Of a stretch of DNA of 64,000 nt, positions 9,273-18,180 are shown piece by piece; the first letter of the stretch is position 1, and the number at the start of each line of letters is the position of its first letter. The position numbers and the translations under genes were made by a program. The DNA comes from Streptomyces sp. NBC_01716 (GTDB lineage: Bacteria; Actinomycetota; Actinomycetes; Streptomycetales; Streptomycetaceae). The notes under the pieces were generated by a model. That model saw nothing but the letters and a program-made list of their open reading frames with translations. It was not told the DNA's origin and did no database searches. The stretch lies in NCBI RefSeq assembly GCF_036248275.1, contig NZ_CP109181.1, positions 6,262,001 to 6,326,000 of the forward strand, read 5' to 3'.

Positions 9273-10981
9273 GCCGGCTCCTCCGCCGCACCCGTCGCCA
9301 ACGCGTGTCGGACCTGAGTGACCGTCAGCCACTCCTGGGGGGCCATGATCTTCGCGACCTGCGGCGCGAACGCCGGTGAGGAGACGACCACTTGGGGCGT
9401 CGGCCCGTCCGCGACGATCTCGCCGTCGGCCAGGATCACGACCCGGCGGGCGAGTTCGGCGGCGAGTTCCACGTCGTGGGTGGCCAGCACGATCGCGTGC
9501 CCCTCGGCGGCGAGCGCGCGCAGCACGTCCACGAGACGTGCCTTCGCCGCGTAGTCCAGACCGCGCGTCGGCTCGTCCAGGAGCAGCAGGGGCGGCCGGC
9601 CCGTCAGCACGATCGCCAGCGCCAGGGCCAGCCGCTGCCCTTCCGACAGGTCCCGCGGGTGCGTCGCGTCGGGCACGTGCGGGAGCAGCTCGTCCACCAG
9701 CGCGCGGCAACTGCCGGGCGCGGCGCCCGCGTCGTCGTCCGCCGCCACGCACTCGGCGGCGACCGTGTCCGCGTACAGCAGGTCGCGCGGCTCCTGCGGG
9801 ACGAGCCCGACCTGGCGGATCAGCTCGCGCGGATGCGTGCGGTGCGGGGTGCGCCCGCCGACGGTGACGGAACCGGACGAGGGCTCGACCATGCCGACGA
9901 GGGCGGCCAGCAGGGTGGACTTGCCCGCGCCGTTACGGCCCATGAGCGCGATGGTCTCGCCGGATGTGACGGCGAGGTCGATACCGCGCAGTGCCTCGAT
10001 CCGTCCGCGAAGGACGGACAGGTGGGTGACGGCCGTGACGTCGGTGGCCGGCGTGGGTTGTGGGCGGCGGTGCAGCAGGCGGGCGAGCGCGGTACGGGGA
10101 GTGGCGGGCCGGGGGGTCGGCGCGGCGGCTCGGGGCGCCGGGGCGTCGGCCAACGGGGGCACCGTTGTCGCGAGTTGGGCGCGCAGGTCGCTCGCGCGGC
10201 GGCGGGCGTCGCGTACGGACAGCGGCAGCGGGTCCCAGCCGGCGAGCCTGCCGAGCGCCACCACGGGCGGGAAGACGGGGGAGACGGCCATGATCCGTTC
10301 AGGCTCGCCGACGACGGGCCTCTCGCCCGGCCCGGGGAGGAGGACGACCTGGTCCGCGTAGTGCACGACCCGCTCCAGCCGGTGCTCGGCCATCAGCACC
10401 GTCGTGCCCAGGTCGTGCACGAGCCGTTGCAGTACGGCCAGCACCTCGTCGGCCGCCGCCGGGTCGAGCGCGGACGTCGGCTCGTCCAGGACCAGCACCT
10501 TGGGGTGGGGCGTGAGCACCGAACCGATCGCGACACGCTGCCGCTGGCCGCCGGAGAGGGTGGCGAGCGGGCGGTCGCGCAGCTCGGCCAGGCCGAGCAG
10601 GTCCAGGACCTCTTCGACGCGGCGCCGCATCACGTCGGATGGCAGGCCCAACGACTCCATTCCGTAGGCCAGTTCGTCCTCGACCGTGTCGGTGACGAAG
10701 TGGGCGAGGGGGTCCTGGCCCACCGTGCCGACGAGATCGGCGAGTTCGCGGGGCTTGTGGGTGCGGGTGTCGCGGCCGTCCACGGTGACCCGGCCGCGCA
10801 GTGTGCCGCCGGTGAAGTGCGGGACGAGCCCGGACACCGCGCCGAGGAGGGTGGACTTGCCGACCCCGGAGGGGCCGACGAGCAGCACCAACTCGCCCTC
10901 GGGGAAGGTGAGATCGACCCCCTGGAGAGCGGGGGCAGGGGCGTCGGCGTAGGTCACCGACACCTGCTCGAACCGGATCAC
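9269..10981 (-). CDS. ECF transporter double ATPase (fused EcfA1/EcfA2-like)
   Basis: This 570-residue cytoplasmic protein holds two ABC ATPase domains. The first has Walker A GPSGVGKST, signature LSGGQRQR and Walker B VLVLDEPT. The second, after an Ala/Pro-rich linker, has Walker A GRNGAGKST, a degenerate signature LSEGQRLA and Walker B LLLLDEPT. Fusion of the two energy-coupling ATPases is usual in actinobacterial ECF systems. It powers the T (upstream) and S (downstream) subunits. The GTG start at 10981 forms a 4-base GTGA overlap with the T-component stop and has AAGGAGAA upstream. The asymmetry (consensus site in half one, altered signature in half two) suggests the two composite ATP sites are not equivalent. 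Confidence 0.9.
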   Translation of the reverse strand: MIRFEQVSVTYADAPAPALQGVDLTFPEGELVLLVGPSGVGKSTLLGAVSGLVPHFTGGTLRGRVTVDGRDTRTHKPRELADLVGTVGQDPLAHFVTDTVEDELAYGMESLGLPSDVMRRRVEEVLDLLGLAELRDRPLATLSGGQRQRVAIGSVLTPHPKVLVLDEPTSALDPAAADEVLAVLQRLVHDLGTTVLMAEHRLERVVHYADQVVLLPGPGERPVVGEPERIMAVSPVFPPVVALGRLAGWDPLPLSVRDARRRASDLRAQLATTVPPLADAPAPRAAAPTPRPATPRTALARLLHRRPQPTPATDVTAVTHLSVLRGRIEALRGIDLAVTSGETIALMGRNGAGKSTLLAALVGMVEPSSGSVTVGGRTPHRTHPRELIRQVGLVPQEPRDLLYADTVAAECVAADDDAGAAPGSCRALVDELLPHVPDATHPRDLSEGQRLALALAIVLTGRPPLLLLDEPTRGLDYAAKARLVDVLRALAAEGHAIVLATHDVELAAELARRVVILADGEIVADGPTPQVVVSSPAFAPQVAKIMAPQEWLTVTQVRHALATGAAEEPA

Positions 10982-12006
10982 CGGGTCTTCTCCTTGTCCG
11001 TGAGGGCCGGCCGGGGTGCGACGAAGGCGGGCAGTAGGCCGAGCAGGATGCCCGCGGCGGGCCAGAGCGGCAGACCGGGTGCCACGAGCGGTACGACGCC
11101 GGGGTGCAGGCCCTCCGGGTCGTACGCGCCCGCCCGGATCATCAGCAGGGCGACGGCCGCGCCGGACCCCGCGACCAGCCAGGCCCGGATGCCCCACAGG
11201 TCGGGGCGGTAGCGCGTACGGACCGAACGGCGCCCGCCGAGCCGCAGACCGGCGACTGCGGCGGCGACCCCGATGCCGAGGAGGGGGAGGCCGTAGGTGG
11301 CGCCTTCGGCGGCGAGGAGCCCGTACGTGCCGGCGCAGACGCCGAGCAGCCCGCCGAGGGTCAGGACGGTGGTGGTGTGGCGAACAGCCGGGGGTACGGC
11401 GGCCGTTCGGCCGTACCCCCGCGCGTCCATCGACGCGGCGACGGCGACGGACCGCTCCAACGCGCCCTCCAGGACGGGCAGTCCGATCTGGAGGACGGCC
11501 TTCACGCCGCCGGTTGACCGGCCGCGCAGTCTGCGGGCGGTACGCAGCCGCAGAACGTCGCCGACCATGTTCGGCGCGAAGGTCATGGCGACGACGACGG
11601 CGACACCAGCCTCGTACAGGGCGCCGGGGAGGGACTTGAGCAGTCTGGCCGGATTGGCGAGCGCGTTCGCCGCGCCGACGCAGATCAGGAGCGTGGCGAG
11701 CTTGGCACCGTCGTACAGCGCGAACACCAGCTGCTCGGCCGTCACCCGGCCACCGATCCGGATGCCCTTCGCCCAGCCGGGCAGGGGCAGTTCGGGCAGG
11801 GTGACGATCAGGTGCGAGCCGGGGACCGGCGAGCCGAGGAAGGCGGAGAAGGCGAGCCGGACGAGGATGACGGCGAGCCCGAGCTTGACGAAGGCCCCGT
11901 ACGACCGCGCCCACGGCGCATCGGTCCGCCGCGCGGCGACGACGTACCCGGCGACCCCGACGAGCAGCCCGAGCAACAACGGATTACTGGTCCGCGAAGC
12001 CCCCAC
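10978..12006 (-). CDS. ECF transporter T component (CbiQ/EcfT family)
   Basis: This is a 342-residue polytopic membrane protein with the EcfT coupling motif seen as ASMDARGYGRT (the A-R-G signature) near residues 186-196, plus the preceding PVLEGALERSVAVA helix. It links the S component to the ATPases. The start is unresolved: GTG 12006 is the first standard start in frame, yet the reading frame stays open upstream to about 12390 and the codons just before it read ALHAGAWWVWALGLG, which looks like genuine membrane-protein sequence. No ATG, GTG or TTG occurs in that extension; a CTG at 12048 would capture it. It ends in a GTGA overlap with the ATPase gene. Confidence 0.83.
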   Translation of the reverse strand: MGASRTSNPLLLGLLVGVAGYVVAARRTDAPWARSYGAFVKLGLAVILVRLAFSAFLGSPVPGSHLIVTLPELPLPGWAKGIRIGGRVTAEQLVFALYDGAKLATLLICVGAANALANPARLLKSLPGALYEAGVAVVVAMTFAPNMVGDVLRLRTARRLRGRSTGGVKAVLQIGLPVLEGALERSVAVAASMDARGYGRTAAVPPAVRHTTTVLTLGGLLGVCAGTYGLLAAEGATYGLPLLGIGVAAAVAGLRLGGRRSVRTRYRPDLWGIRAWLVAGSGAAVALLMIRAGAYDPEGLHPGVVPLVAPGLPLWPAAGILLGLLPAFVAPRPALTDKEKTR

Positions 12007-12346
12007 CCCCAGCCCCAGCGCCCATACCCACCACGCCCCGGCATGCAGGGCGTTGCTACGGCTGGCCTGTGGCGCGCGAAGGGTCGAGGCCGTACGGAAC
12101 GGTGCCGCGCGCCCGCCCGCCCCGCCGCCTGCACGGTCGCCCCTGTCGCGGCCGGTGCGGTCGGTGTCCGCGCGTGTGCGGTCGGGGACGTCCCGCCCTG
12201 CGTTGGTCGAGTCGCCGCCCGTGCGGTCCTCCCCGGCTCGACGCGCGCCAGCAGGCGCCCCGCCCGCGAGGTTCGGGTCCCCGCTCGCACCGCCGTCCCC
12301 GCCCCGTCCCGCGCCGCACGGCGCCCCGCCTCCGGCGGGCGGGACG

Positions 12347-13000
12347 TCAGGCGCGGCGACGGTGGGCCTGCCAGGTGGCGGCTGCCGCTAGGGCGAGGAC
12401 CGCTGCCGCTCCGGCCAGGATGCCGAGCGTCGGGGTGGGCTCGTCGGTGGCCTCCTTGGGGGAAGCCGTCGGGGTCGGGGATTTCGCCGCCGAAATCTGG
12501 TCGCCGCAGCCCGACTTGGGGTAGCCGGTGATTCCGCACAGCAGCGCCGCGCTGTTGTAGCGCAGCGGCTTCGCCACCGCCGCCAGCGCGTCCGCGCTCG
12601 TCGCGTCCTCGTCCACCCGCGCGCACTCGGCCAGCGGCGCCGGCGGCTTCTCGCCGTTCGGGGCGTCCGCCTCCGTGCCCGGGTCGACCACCACCGCGAC
12701 GCGCTTGCCGCCGGGCTTCGCGGGCGCGGACCCGCACACCGCCGCGAAGTCCGGGGCCTCGCGGGGCCTCGCCGCGTCCTGGCTGTCCGCGCTGACCGCG
12801 AAGCGGAAACCGTTCACCGTGCCGTCCGCAGGGCGGGCCGTCGCCGGGCCCTGCGTGGCGTACGTCCACGCCGCGCCGTCGTTCTCCCAGAAGGACCAGT
12901 AGCGGTAACCCGCCGCGTGCGCCGTCCCCGTACCCGGCACCGCCAGCAGGACGGCGGCGAGCAAGAGGCCCCGTATCACGGGCGAGGCGGCACCTCTCAT
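12347..13000 (-). CDS. SCO2322-family secreted, membrane-anchored protein
   Basis: The 217-residue protein has a signal peptide (LLLAAVLLAVPGTGTAHAA), an extracytoplasmic domain starting AGYRYWSFWENDGAAWTYA that contains Cys residues at several sites including a C..TGYPKSGCGD element, a Thr/Pro/Ser-rich linker, and a C-terminal membrane anchor with a basic tail. It belongs to a Streptomyces family named after SCO2322. It starts with an ATGA overlap on the toroid-protein gene, and both sit under the cobalamin riboswitch. I infer that it forms the cap or partner of the toroid protein in surface capture of a corrinoid, by analogy with the two-domain (alpha-barrel plus beta) transcobalamin architecture. 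This role is unproven. Confidence 0.82.
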   Translation of the reverse strand: MRGAASPVIRGLLLAAVLLAVPGTGTAHAAGYRYWSFWENDGAAWTYATQGPATARPADGTVNGFRFAVSADSQDAARPREAPDFAAVCGSAPAKPGGKRVAVVVDPGTEADAPNGEKPPAPLAECARVDEDATSADALAAVAKPLRYNSAALLCGITGYPKSGCGDQISAAKSPTPTASPKEATDEPTPTLGILAGAAAVLALAAAATWQAHRRRA

Positions 13001-14310
13001 GACCGGCGCCGCTTCGCCCGTACGACGAACACCGCCCAGATCGCCAGCGCGGCGACCAGCCCGACGGCGATCGTCCACAGGTTCCCGGACATGCTGCTTC
13101 TCTCTTCCTTCTGGTCCGCCAGGACCTTCTGCTGCTCGGCCGTCGTCAACGGCTTGGGCCCGATCCACTTGGGCGCGGGCCCCGTCGCGTTGAGGGCCTT
13201 GACCAGGTCGGTGCCGCCGAACTCGCGCGGGTCGGTGCTCGTCGTATGCGCGGCGAAGATCAACTGGGCGTACGCGGCGGGGCCGTTCTCCTTCGCCCAC
13301 GCCGCCGAGTTCTTCTCCAGCCACTTCATCGCGCCCGCTGCCTGCTTGCCGTACCCGGCGGTCGTCAGCGCGACGACGGCGTCCGCCGTGTTGCCGTGGT
13401 CCGGCAGCGGCGCCGAGTCCGCGGCGCCGGGCATCGGCGGCTGGTCCAGGTGCCCCGTCCTGGCGAGCGCTTTCGCCAGATACGCCGCGCCGTTGCGCGC
13501 CGCACGCTCCGGCGTGCGCGGGTGCAGGTCCTGGCAGACCGGCGCGGCCCCCGGCTCGACGCCCGTCGTGACCATCCGCTTCCCGACCCCGCCGAGCAGA
13601 GCGGCGGCGGTGGCATCGGCGTTGGGGAGAAGTGCGCCGGACTTGTCCGGCTGGTACGCGAACGCGCCCGCGCCCTCCTTCGCGTCGCAGGGGATCGCGA
13701 AGCTCAGCAGCGCCTGGTACGGGGACCTGCCCTCCGTCGACAGCCTCTTGCCCACCGGGGCGCCGCCCGCGGCCAGCGCTCCTATCACCAGCGCCGTGGA
13801 GTTGGCGTCGCTGGGGGCGCCCGCGCTGTAGCCCCAGCCGCCGTCCTTGTTCTGCGCCGAGGCGAGCCAGCTGATGCCGTTGTTCATCGCGTCCGGGTGC
13901 GTGGTGAGCGCGGCCAGCATCTGCACGGCGGCGGCGGTCGAGTTGGTGTCGACGACCGTCGTCGCGTCGCACGGCTTCGTGGGATCGGGGCGGTACGCCG
14001 GGAACGCGCCGCTGTCGCACTGCTGGCCGAGCAGCCAGCTGACGGCGGAGTCGGCGGGCATGACGTTCACGGCGCGCTGCGCCAGCATGGCGAGCGACTG
14101 CCGCCAGACGCCGTCGTACGTCGGGTCTCCCGTGCCGTACATCCCGGTGGGGAGCTTCACCGGCGGCGCGGCGGGCGCCCGCCCGCCGGCGGCCGAGGCG
14201 TCGTCGGCCGGGGCGCCGAAGGCCGTGGAGGGGACGGCGGCCACGCACAGGACGGCGGCTGCGGCGAACGCTGCCGCGCTGCGCGCCGCGCGGCGGCGAA
14301 CGGTGTTCAT
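12997..14310 (-). CDS. Secreted alpha/alpha-toroid (prenyltransferase/squalene oxidase repeat) protein, transcobalamin-like
   Basis: The 437-residue protein has a signal peptide, a toroid domain built of helical repeats (GVWRQSLAMLAQ, AVSWLLGQQCDSGAFP, AAAVQMLAALT, GISWLASAQNKDGGWGYS, AAYLAKALA; the QxxDGGWG element is the diagnostic repeat), then a C-terminal membrane helix and an arginine-rich tail. This fold is shared by squalene cyclases and by the animal cobalamin carriers intrinsic factor and transcobalamin. Being first in an operon controlled by a cobalamin riboswitch, it most likely binds a corrinoid at the cell surface; no cyclase DxDD motif was seen. The ATG at 14310 was chosen because it precedes a classical signal sequence; AGGAG lies about 14 bases upstream, a little far. 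Confidence 0.84.
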   Translation of the reverse strand: MNTVRRRAARSAAAFAAAAVLCVAAVPSTAFGAPADDASAAGGRAPAAPPVKLPTGMYGTGDPTYDGVWRQSLAMLAQRAVNVMPADSAVSWLLGQQCDSGAFPAYRPDPTKPCDATTVVDTNSTAAAVQMLAALTTHPDAMNNGISWLASAQNKDGGWGYSAGAPSDANSTALVIGALAAGGAPVGKRLSTEGRSPYQALLSFAIPCDAKEGAGAFAYQPDKSGALLPNADATAAALLGGVGKRMVTTGVEPGAAPVCQDLHPRTPERAARNGAAYLAKALARTGHLDQPPMPGAADSAPLPDHGNTADAVVALTTAGYGKQAAGAMKWLEKNSAAWAKENGPAAYAQLIFAAHTTSTDPREFGGTDLVKALNATGPAPKWIGPKPLTTAEQQKVLADQKEERSSMSGNLWTIAVGLVAALAIWAVFVVRAKRRRS

Positions 14311-14389
14311 GGCGGGTGGGGCCTCTCCTGCGGGAACGCGGATACACGGGTACGCGGGGTACGCGAGAACCGGGCAGGCGCACAGAGGC

Positions 14390-14570
14390 ACCAGGCTCCG
14401 GCTCCGTATGCCTCGACGGTGCCGGCCACCGGGGGTTTCCGGTGGCACGAGCCGGTCACGACCGCGTCCGGGGTGTTCCGACTCGCCGCCGGTGAGGGCG
14501 GCTCACGGTTGCGGGTCAGCGCCGGATTCACACCGGCTTCCCCCCGTACGGGCATGATGACGACCCGCTC
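14390..14570 (-). promoter_or_regulatory. Cobalamin riboswitch
   Basis: Read on the minus strand, the leader of the toroid-protein gene carries the conserved core of the cobalamin riboswitch. The element GAAGCCGGTGTGAATCCGG runs into GCTGACCCGCAACCGTGA, both near-exact matches to the known consensus. These are followed by GAGTCGGAACACC and by CGTGCCACCGG, corresponding to the downstream GCCACTG region. It lies 80-260 bases upstream of the start codon at 14310. In the known family, adenosyl- or methylcobalamin binding shuts down expression of B12 uptake or synthesis genes, so the five genes downstream should be expressed when B12 is scarce. The exact outer boundaries were not determined. Confidence 0.9.
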
Positions 14571-14943
14571 ACTCTACCGGCCACCTTTCCGGACGGCCCG
14601 GACCCCGTCGCCGCCCCTCCCGCCCCGCCGGGGACTCTCCCGCCACCGCCCCGTCGCCGTTTTCGTCCCCAAATCGCCGTACGGGCCGGACGAATCCGCC
14701 CGACGACCGGTCCACGGAAGTCATCTGACGGACCGTCAGTGACTGGCTCGCCTTAGCCCGCCCCGGCCGCCCCACCCGCCCCGGTCGTGGTACGAATCAC
14801 CCCTGGACGCCCCTCTTCACGGCGCCGCCTGCCGGTAGATTCGAGGCTCGCGATGCCCTTCCGTCCACCCGACGGGAACTTGTTCCGGATTGACGCGAGC
14901 GGTTACGCTCCGGCGAAAGTGAAGTGAGAAGTGAGGGCCGAGA
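14571..14943. promoter_or_regulatory. Divergent intergenic region with odd palindrome at 14725-14739
   Basis: This non-coding stretch separates the riboswitch operon (minus) from the glycosyltransferase operon (plus). The only clear structure is a perfect odd palindrome, CTGACGG-A-CCGTCAG, at 14725-14739, of a size typical for a repressor or TetR-like operator. No matching regulator lies beside it. Promoter hexamers could not be assigned with confidence. Confidence 0.4.
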
Positions 14944-16266
14944 GTGACCGCTGAGGCCGTAGAGGCGGGTGCCCCCGCAGGGCCCGCGGGCACCTCCGGC
15001 GCGGCGGACGGGGACCGGCCGCTGCGCATAGCGCTCCTCACCTACAAGGGCAACCCCTTCTGCGGCGGCCAGGGCGTCTACGTACGACACCTCTCACGCG
15101 AGCTGGCCCGTCTCGGTCACCATGTCGAGGTCATCGGCGCCCAGCCCTACCCCGTACTCGACGAGGGCGTCCCGCTCACCGAACTCGGCAGTCTCGACCT
15201 CTACCGGCAGCCCGACCCGTTCCGGACACCGGGGCGCGGCGAGTACCGCGACTGGATCGACGCCATCGAAGTCGCCACCATGTGGACAGGCGGCTTTCCC
15301 GAGCCGCTGACCTTCTCGCTGCGGGCCCGCCGCCATCTGGCCGCCCGCCGGGGCGAGTTCGACGTTGTGCACGACAACCAGACCCTCGGCTACGGGCTCC
15401 TCGGCGACCTCGGCGCACCCCTGGTCACCACCATCCACCACCCCATCACCGTCGACCGGCAGTTGGAGATCGACGCCGCCGCCGGGCGGCTCGCCCGCGC
15501 CTCCGTACGCCGCTGGTACGCCTTCACCCGCATGCAGAAGCGCGTCGCGCGCCGGCTGCCGTCGGTCGTCACCGTCTCCGGGAGCTCGAAGCAGGAGATC
15601 ACCGACCATCTCGGGGTACGGCACGACCGGATCAAGGTCGTGCACATAGGCGCCGACACGCGCCTGTTCTCGCCGGACCCCGCCGTTCCCGAGATCCCGG
15701 GCCGGATCGTCACCACCTCCAGCGCCGACGTACCGCTCAAGGGCCTCGTCCATCTTGTCGAGGCGCTGGCCAAGCTCCGTACGGGGAATCCCGGGGCGCA
15801 TCTCGTGGTCGTCGGCAAGCGCGCCGAGGACGGGCCCGTCCACCGGGCCATCGAGACACACGGGCTCGGCGACGCCGTCCAGTTCGTCAAGGGCATCTCC
15901 GACGCCGAGCTGGTCGACCTCGTACGCGGCGCGCAGATCGCCTGCGTGCCGTCCCTGTACGAGGGTTTCTCCCTGCCCGCCGCGGAGGCCATGGCCACCG
16001 GCACCCCGCTGGTCGCCACCACCGGCGGCGCGATCCCCGAGGTCTCGGGGGCCGACGGCGAGACCTGTCTGGCGGTGCCGCCCGGCGACGCGGACGCGCT
16101 CGCAGGCGCGCTCAACAGGCTGCTGAACGACCGGGAGTTGCGCGAGCGGCTCGGCGCCGCGGGGCGCGAGCGGGTGCTGCGCCGGTTCACCTGGGCGCGC
16201 GCCGCCGAGGGCACCGCCGAGCTGTACCGTGCGGCCGTCGCCGCCCGCGCTGGGGCAGCCCGCTGA
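14944..16266 (+). CDS. GT4-family glycosyltransferase
   Basis: This 440-residue retaining glycosyltransferase of the GT-B fold opens its N-terminal domain with RIALLTYKGNPFCGGQGVYV (glycine-rich acceptor loop), and the C-terminal nucleotide-sugar domain carries VPSLYEGFSLPAAEAMATG, which contains the conserved E-x7-E motif. There is no membrane segment, so it acts at the cytosolic face. It starts at GTG and leads a trio with the methyltransferase at 16317 and the toroid-repeat protein at 17048 (the last two overlap by 4 bases). The three genes likely act together on one glycoconjugate; the substrate is unknown. Confidence 0.88.
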   Translation: MTAEAVEAGAPAGPAGTSGAADGDRPLRIALLTYKGNPFCGGQGVYVRHLSRELARLGHHVEVIGAQPYPVLDEGVPLTELGSLDLYRQPDPFRTPGRGEYRDWIDAIEVATMWTGGFPEPLTFSLRARRHLAARRGEFDVVHDNQTLGYGLLGDLGAPLVTTIHHPITVDRQLEIDAAAGRLARASVRRWYAFTRMQKRVARRLPSVVTVSGSSKQEITDHLGVRHDRIKVVHIGADTRLFSPDPAVPEIPGRIVTTSSADVPLKGLVHLVEALAKLRTGNPGAHLVVVGKRAEDGPVHRAIETHGLGDAVQFVKGISDAELVDLVRGAQIACVPSLYEGFSLPAAEAMATGTPLVATTGGAIPEVSGADGETCLAVPPGDADALAGALNRLLNDRELRERLGAAGRERVLRRFTWARAAEGTAELYRAAVAARAGAAR

Positions 16267-16316
16267 TCCCGCAACTCCCTCCACCCCCCATCCCCGACCC
16301 GCGAAAGCAGGAACTC

Positions 16317-17051
16317 GTGCTGACCGTGGACTTCTCCCGTTTCCCGCTCGCCGCCGGCGACCGGGTGCTCGATCTGGGGTGCGGCGCGGGCCGGCACGCC
16401 TTCGAGTGCTACCGGCGCGGCGCCCAGGTCGTGGCCCTCGACCGGAACGGTGCGGAGATCCGCGAGGTCGCCACCTGGTTCGCCGCGATGAAGGAGACCG
16501 GGGAGGCGCCGCCCGGCGCCACCGCCACCGCGATGGAGGGGGACGCGCTCAACCTCCCCTTCCCCGACGAGTCCTTCGACGTCGTGATCATCTCCGAGGT
16601 CATGGAGCACATCCCCGACGACAAGGGTGTGCTCGCCGAGATGGTCCGCGTTCTGCGGCCCGGCGGCCGGATCGCCGTGACCGTGCCGCGTTACGGCCCC
16701 GAGAAGGTCTGCTGGACGCTCTCCGACGCGTACCACGAGGTCGAGGGCGGCCATATCCGGATCTACAAGGCCGACGAACTCCTCGGCCGGATGCGGGAGG
16801 CCGGGCTCCGGCCGTACGGCACCCATCACGCGCACGCCCTGCACTCGCCCTACTGGTGGCTCAAATGCGCCTTCGGCGTGGACAACGACCAGGTGCTGCC
16901 CGTGCGCGCGTATCACAAGCTGCTCGTCTGGGACATCATGAAGAAGCCGTTCGCGACGCGCTTCGCCGAGCAACTGCTCAACCCGGTCGTCGGCAAGAGC
17001 TTCGTCGCCTACGCCACCAAGCCGCACCTGCCGACGGCGGCGGGCAAGTGA
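16317..17051 (+). CDS. Class I SAM-dependent methyltransferase
   Basis: The 244-residue protein has the Rossmann methyltransferase motifs: motif I VLDLGCGAGRHAFE (about residues 19-32), the acidic motif II end VVALDRN, and post-I FPDESFDVVIISEVMEHIPD, as in the Methyltransf_11 group. The C-terminal half (HIRIYKADELLGRMREAG, SPYWWLKCAFG) is typical of enzymes acting on lipid or sugar acceptors. Start GTG 16317 has AGGA upstream with 5-base spacing. It follows the glycosyltransferase by 50 bases and its stop overlaps the next start (GTGA), so co-expression is very likely. Confidence 0.86.
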   Translation: MLTVDFSRFPLAAGDRVLDLGCGAGRHAFECYRRGAQVVALDRNGAEIREVATWFAAMKETGEAPPGATATAMEGDALNLPFPDESFDVVIISEVMEHIPDDKGVLAEMVRVLRPGGRIAVTVPRYGPEKVCWTLSDAYHEVEGGHIRIYKADELLGRMREAGLRPYGTHHAHALHSPYWWLKCAFGVDNDQVLPVRAYHKLLVWDIMKKPFATRFAEQLLNPVVGKSFVAYATKPHLPTAAGK

Positions 17052-18142
17052 CCTTGCCCGGTCGCGGCCCCGACAGCACCGAACACCTCGTCCTGCCGGG
17101 TGTCCTGACGGCGGATCAGGCGGCGGAGACCGTCGCCGGCATCCTCGCCGTCCAGCGCCCCGACGGTGCCATCCCATGGTTTCGCGGCCACCATCTCGAC
17201 CCGTGGGACCACACCGAGGCCGCCATGGCGCTCGACGCGTCCGGCGAACACGAGGCGGCGGCGCGCGCGTACGAGTGGCTGGCCCGGCATCAGAACGAGG
17301 ACGGGTCCTGGTACGCCGCCTACCACGACGGCGACTGGGCCCGGCCGACCGATTCGAGCCGCGAGACCAACTTCTGCGCCTATCCCGCCGTCGGGGTCTG
17401 GCACCACTATCTGGCCACCGGCGACGAAACGTTCCTCGACCGGATGTGGCCCGTGGTGCACTCCGCCGTCGAGTTCGTCCTCGAACTCCAGCGGCCCGGC
17501 GGGCAGATCGGCTGGAAGCGCGAGGCCGACGGCACCGCCGTCGACGACGCGCTGCTCACCGGCAGTTCGTCCGTGCACCAGGCGCTGCGGTGCGCGCTCG
17601 CCATCGCCGAGGAGCGTGAAGAGGCTCAGCCCGACTGGGAGTTGGCGGCCGGATCGCTCGCGCACGCGATCCGTGAGCACCCCGAAAGGTTCCTGGACAA
17701 GAGCCGCTACTCGATGGACTGGTACTACCCGGTCCTCGGTGGCGCGATGACCGGGACACAGGCGAAGGCCCGTATCGAGGAAGGCTGGGACCAGTTCGTC
17801 GTCCCCGGACTCGGGGTGCGCTGCGTGCTGCCCAACCCGTGGGTCACCGGCGGCGAGAGCTGTGAACTCGCCATGGCGCTCTGGGTGGTGGGCGAGTCCG
17901 ACCGCGCGCTCGACGTACTCCAGTCCATCAGGCATCTGCGTGCGGACGACGGAATGTACTGGACGGGGTATGTCTTCGAGGGCAAGAAGGCTTTCTGGCC
18001 GGAGGAGTTGACCAGCTGGACGGCGGCATCACTGCTGCTGGCCGTGGCCGCGCTCGGGGGAGACGAGGCGACCACGGCGGTCTTCAGCGGTGAGAGGCTG
18101 CCGTCCGGGCTGGAGCCGGACTGCTGCGAACGGGTGGGCTGA
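17048..18142 (+). CDS. Prenyltransferase/squalene-cyclase-like toroid repeat protein (cytosolic)
   Basis: This 364-residue protein is made of alpha/alpha repeats (ILAVQRPDGAIPWF, YEWLARHQNEDGSWY, FVLELQRPGGQIGW), the pattern of the terpenoid-cyclase/prenyltransferase toroid and of glycosidase (alpha/alpha)6 barrels. It has no signal peptide, unlike the toroid protein in the B12 operon. No DDxxD or DxDD motif is evident; DWYYPVLGG and EELTSWTAASLLLA are other conserved-looking blocks. It is coupled by a GTGA overlap to the methyltransferase gene. The common label prenyltransferase may be misleading: with a GT4 and a methyltransferase as partners, a glycan-binding or glycan-cleaving role is just as plausible. 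Confidence 0.75.
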   Translation: MTLPGRGPDSTEHLVLPGVLTADQAAETVAGILAVQRPDGAIPWFRGHHLDPWDHTEAAMALDASGEHEAAARAYEWLARHQNEDGSWYAAYHDGDWARPTDSSRETNFCAYPAVGVWHHYLATGDETFLDRMWPVVHSAVEFVLELQRPGGQIGWKREADGTAVDDALLTGSSSVHQALRCALAIAEEREEAQPDWELAAGSLAHAIREHPERFLDKSRYSMDWYYPVLGGAMTGTQAKARIEEGWDQFVVPGLGVRCVLPNPWVTGGESCELAMALWVVGESDRALDVLQSIRHLRADDGMYWTGYVFEGKKAFWPEELTSWTAASLLLAVAALGGDEATTAVFSGERLPSGLEPDCCERVG

Positions 18143-18180
18143 GTCGGCCTTCTGACGCTGTGTCAGGGTGCGGACCGGCG

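Noticed and set aside
14725..14739. Palindrome CTGACGG-A-CCGTCAG as a transcription terminator
   Set aside because: The stem is short, it lies between two divergent genes where no terminator is needed, and it is better explained as an operator-like site.
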